Of a DNA stretch of 24,178 nucleotides, positions 22,669 to 24,178 are shown piece after piece. Origin of the DNA: JBFMGS01 sp040752635 (lineage in GTDB: Bacteria > Bacillota > SHA-98 > UBA4971); contig JBFMGS010000037.1 of NCBI GenBank assembly GCA_040752635.1, positions 1 to 24,178 of the forward strand, written 5' to 3'. The notes under the pieces are model-generated. The model had not been told where the DNA came from. It worked only from the letters and a program-made list of their open reading frames with translations, and did not search any database. Position 1 is the first letter of the stretch, and every line of letters begins with the position of its first letter. The position numbers were made by a program, and so were the translations under genes.

Positions 22669-23601
22669 CTACTTGAACGCCTCGGGATGTAGGATCTTCG
22701 CCAGTTCCTCGAGACCCTGGACTAGCCGCGGGCCGGGCCGGACGAGCAAGTCCGGATGCACCTCGTGGACCCGTCCTGACCTGTAAGCCGATATCCCCTG
22801 CCACGCAGGTCTCGCCAGCGCTTCTGCCTTATTGAACCCCGTCAGGATGACGACTTCCGGATCCCGTTTTATCACCGCCTCCGCGCTGAACTGGGGCCAC
22901 TCACCGCGCGCATCGTGGGCGATATTCTCGCCGCCTGCTGCCGATATAAGCTCGTCGATGAAGGTCCCCGGACCTGCCGTCATGAGCGGATCGTTCCAGA
23001 TCTCCACAAAAACCCGCGGCTTTGCCGAGGCTCCAGCACCAGCTACTCGGGCCTTAACCGCTTCGATTCGATTCGAAAGCTTGGCTATCAGCGTTGTTGC
23101 ACGGTCCTCTGCGTCGGTTGCCTTTCCGATCAGCGCGATCGCATGCAGAACTCCGTTAATGGTCTTGGGATCGACGGCAAGGACAGTGATCCCCAACATG
23201 GATAACCTCTCGATGCCCTGCCGCTGTAGGCTCCCAACAGCCACCACGAGGTCGGGAGCCATCTCGATTATCTTCTCGTAGTTAAGGTCGACCGAGCCTA
23301 CTTTGGGCTTGGATTTGGCTGCTTCCGGATAGTCGCACGAGTCTGTAACACCTATGACTTTGTCCGCCAGCCCCAGTGCAAACAAGATCTCGGTGTTGCT
23401 TGGAGCGATGGAGATAATCCTCTTCGGGGTTCGAGGAAGCGTAATCTTCCTACCGAGATCGTCGGTGATGGTGACCGGGGCTGCCTTGACAGTCCCCAAC
23501 TCCTGCAGTAGTAGGGAACCTCCTACAGCCAGCCCAAGAGTCACCATGAGCACGAGAGCGACTCTATACCACATCACTCGGTTTCTGACAGGCGCATGCA
23601 T
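22669..23601 (-). CDS. btuF: Cobalamin-binding protein of the ABC importer
   Basis: The extracytoplasmic corrinoid-binding protein, 310 residues, of the two-lobed periplasmic-binding (TroA/BtuF) fold. A basic start and a hydrophobic segment (about 12-33) are followed by the mature domain: RIISIAPSNTEILFALGL (about 61-78), GSVDLNYEKIIEMAPDLVV and the C-lobe AGGENIAHD with WPQFSAEAVIKRDPEVVI. There is no Cys in or just after the hydrophobic segment, so it is not a lipoprotein. It must be held by an uncleaved anchor or released. AAAGGAGGT lies 10 nt before the ATG at 23601. It is the first gene after the cobalamin riboswitch, which supports B12 rather than iron. Confidence 0.92.
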   Translation of the reverse strand: MHAPVRNRVMWYRVALVLMVTLGLAVGGSLLLQELGTVKAAPVTITDDLGRKITLPRTPKRIISIAPSNTEILFALGLADKVIGVTDSCDYPEAAKSKPKVGSVDLNYEKIIEMAPDLVVAVGSLQRQGIERLSMLGITVLAVDPKTINGVLHAIALIGKATDAEDRATTLIAKLSNRIEAVKARVAGAGASAKPRVFVEIWNDPLMTAGPGTFIDELISAAGGENIAHDARGEWPQFSAEAVIKRDPEVVILTGFNKAEALARPAWQGISAYRSGRVHEVHPDLLVRPGPRLVQGLEELAKILHPEAFK

Positions 23602-23852
23602 GTTATGTAAGACCTCCTTTCAGATACAGAGCAAACTTGATCGTCTGCGACCGACAAGGATTCGCGAATTCCACCCGCCCTCGCCGTCGTTACGTAGCCC
23701 AGCCTTTTCTGGACAATACAGGTGGGATCGCGACACCGTTCGGAACGTGGACGTTTCGTAACGAGACTCATATCGAACGGGTCCGCGCCCGCTAACGCAC
23801 CACCGCACCGAGTGGCACCCCGGCACATATGCGCAGTGCCATGTAAGACAGC
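23602..23852. other. Leader segment between terminator and btuF
   Basis: About 250 bases separate the riboswitch terminator from the btuF start. Apart from the btuF Shine-Dalgarno sequence near its left end and an AACGT-CC-ACGTT dyad near 23750, nothing was recognised. No protein-like frame or good promoter was found. Confidence 0.4.
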
Positions 23853-23875
23853 AAAACCCCGACCTTCAGCCGGGG
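23853..23875 (-). terminator. Rho-independent terminator downstream of the cobalamin riboswitch
   Basis: On the minus strand CCCCGGC-TGAAG-GTCGGGG forms a 7-bp stem (one G-U pair) followed by TTTT. It lies between the riboswitch aptamer and btuF, the usual place for the expression platform that stops transcription when cobalamin is bound. Confidence 0.75.
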
Positions 23876-23932
23876 CTTCTTGCTCACAACCGAACAACCT
23901 GCCACTCCCTTTCACCGAAGGCGTAACAAGCC

Positions 23933-24155
23933 AAGCTGGCAGGCAGGTCTCCTGGCTTCCGGGTCATCGCATGTGCCCTGGGCCTTCCCCTCGTCTTTCC
24001 GGAGCGAGCTGTCTTGCGTTGCATCGCTCCACGGAGACCGAGAGTGGCCGAATCAGGTTGCTCACCGGGTACAGTGGCGGGAACCGCGGGCTTACAGGGC
24101 TATGCTCCTGTTGCCTCTTCCCTATTCTCCCCTGAGCGGGGCACCTGTCAGCATT
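23933..24155 (-). ncRNA. Cobalamin (adenosylcobalamin-type) riboswitch
   Basis: The minus strand carries the conserved elements in order: ACAGGTGCC at the 5' end (about 24141-24149), ATAGGGAAGAGG, the B12 box GCCACTG (24072-24078), and near the 3' end GGAAGCCAGGAGACCTGCC (about 23942-23961). The paired ends AGGT/ACCT and GCTG/CAGC close the outer stem. It precedes a terminator and the btuF-btuC-btuD-cobO genes, so high cobalamin should shut off their transcription. The promoter is at or beyond the right edge of the window. Confidence 0.95.
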
Positions 24156-24178
24156 TTGGATTGAGTTCTCAGGAACCG

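Overview
The window is a GC-rich stretch of what looks like a spore-forming, probably anaerobic member of the Bacillota (clostridial side). The evidence is a sleB-ypeB spore-cortex pair behind a sigma-G-like promoter, a Spo0A-family regulator, strong GGAGG-type ribosome binding sites, frequent GTG/TTG starts, and an iron-sulfur sigma-54 activator. No phage, transposon or CRISPR array was seen. About 90% of the sequence is explained by 21 protein genes, one tRNA and one riboswitch. A 42-codon ORF is doubtful. Nearly everything is on the minus strand; the exceptions are the tRNA, the Spo0A-like gene and the Nif3-family gene.

Layout from the left. Positions 1-89 are a dense set of dyads dominated by two TTGTGA-N6-TCACAA operators of the Rex or CRP/FNR type, followed by about 500 bases with no convincing gene. 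Next come a sigma-54 activator with a ferredoxin-like head (609-1700), a heterodimeric ABC drug exporter pair of BmrC/BmrD type (1790-5628) with its own consensus promoter and a 12-bp leader hairpin, and a putrescine module of agmatinase plus pyruvoyl arginine decarboxylase (5723-7135). After these lie a KtrB-type K+ transporter with a near-perfect promoter (7214-8593), a small holin-like membrane protein (8752-9111) and tRNA-Arg(CCG) (9366-9441).

The centre is sporulation-linked. A divergent Spo0A-family regulator (9766-10554) converges on an operon sleB-ypeB-FAD reductase (13710 down to 10569), whose last two genes overlap by ATGA. Upstream of that is a second coupled pair, an alpha-oxoamine synthase and a long zinc dehydrogenase (16279 down to 13830), which could make and reduce an amino-ketone. 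A Nif3-family gene is divergent from this pair.

The right third is a cobalamin uptake operon. It runs from a cobalamin riboswitch and terminator through btuF, btuC, btuD and the corrinoid adenosyltransferase gene cobO, and continues with short gaps into a phosphohexomutase and an HtrA protease. Import and adenosylation of B12 are therefore under one B12-sensing leader.

No wholly new system is claimed. The items most worth a second look are the Spo0A-like protein with a changed Mg pocket and recognition helix, the geranylgeranyl-reductase-family enzyme coupled to ypeB, the oxoamine synthase/dehydrogenase pair, the paired redox-type operators, and the cysteine-cluster insertion in CobO.
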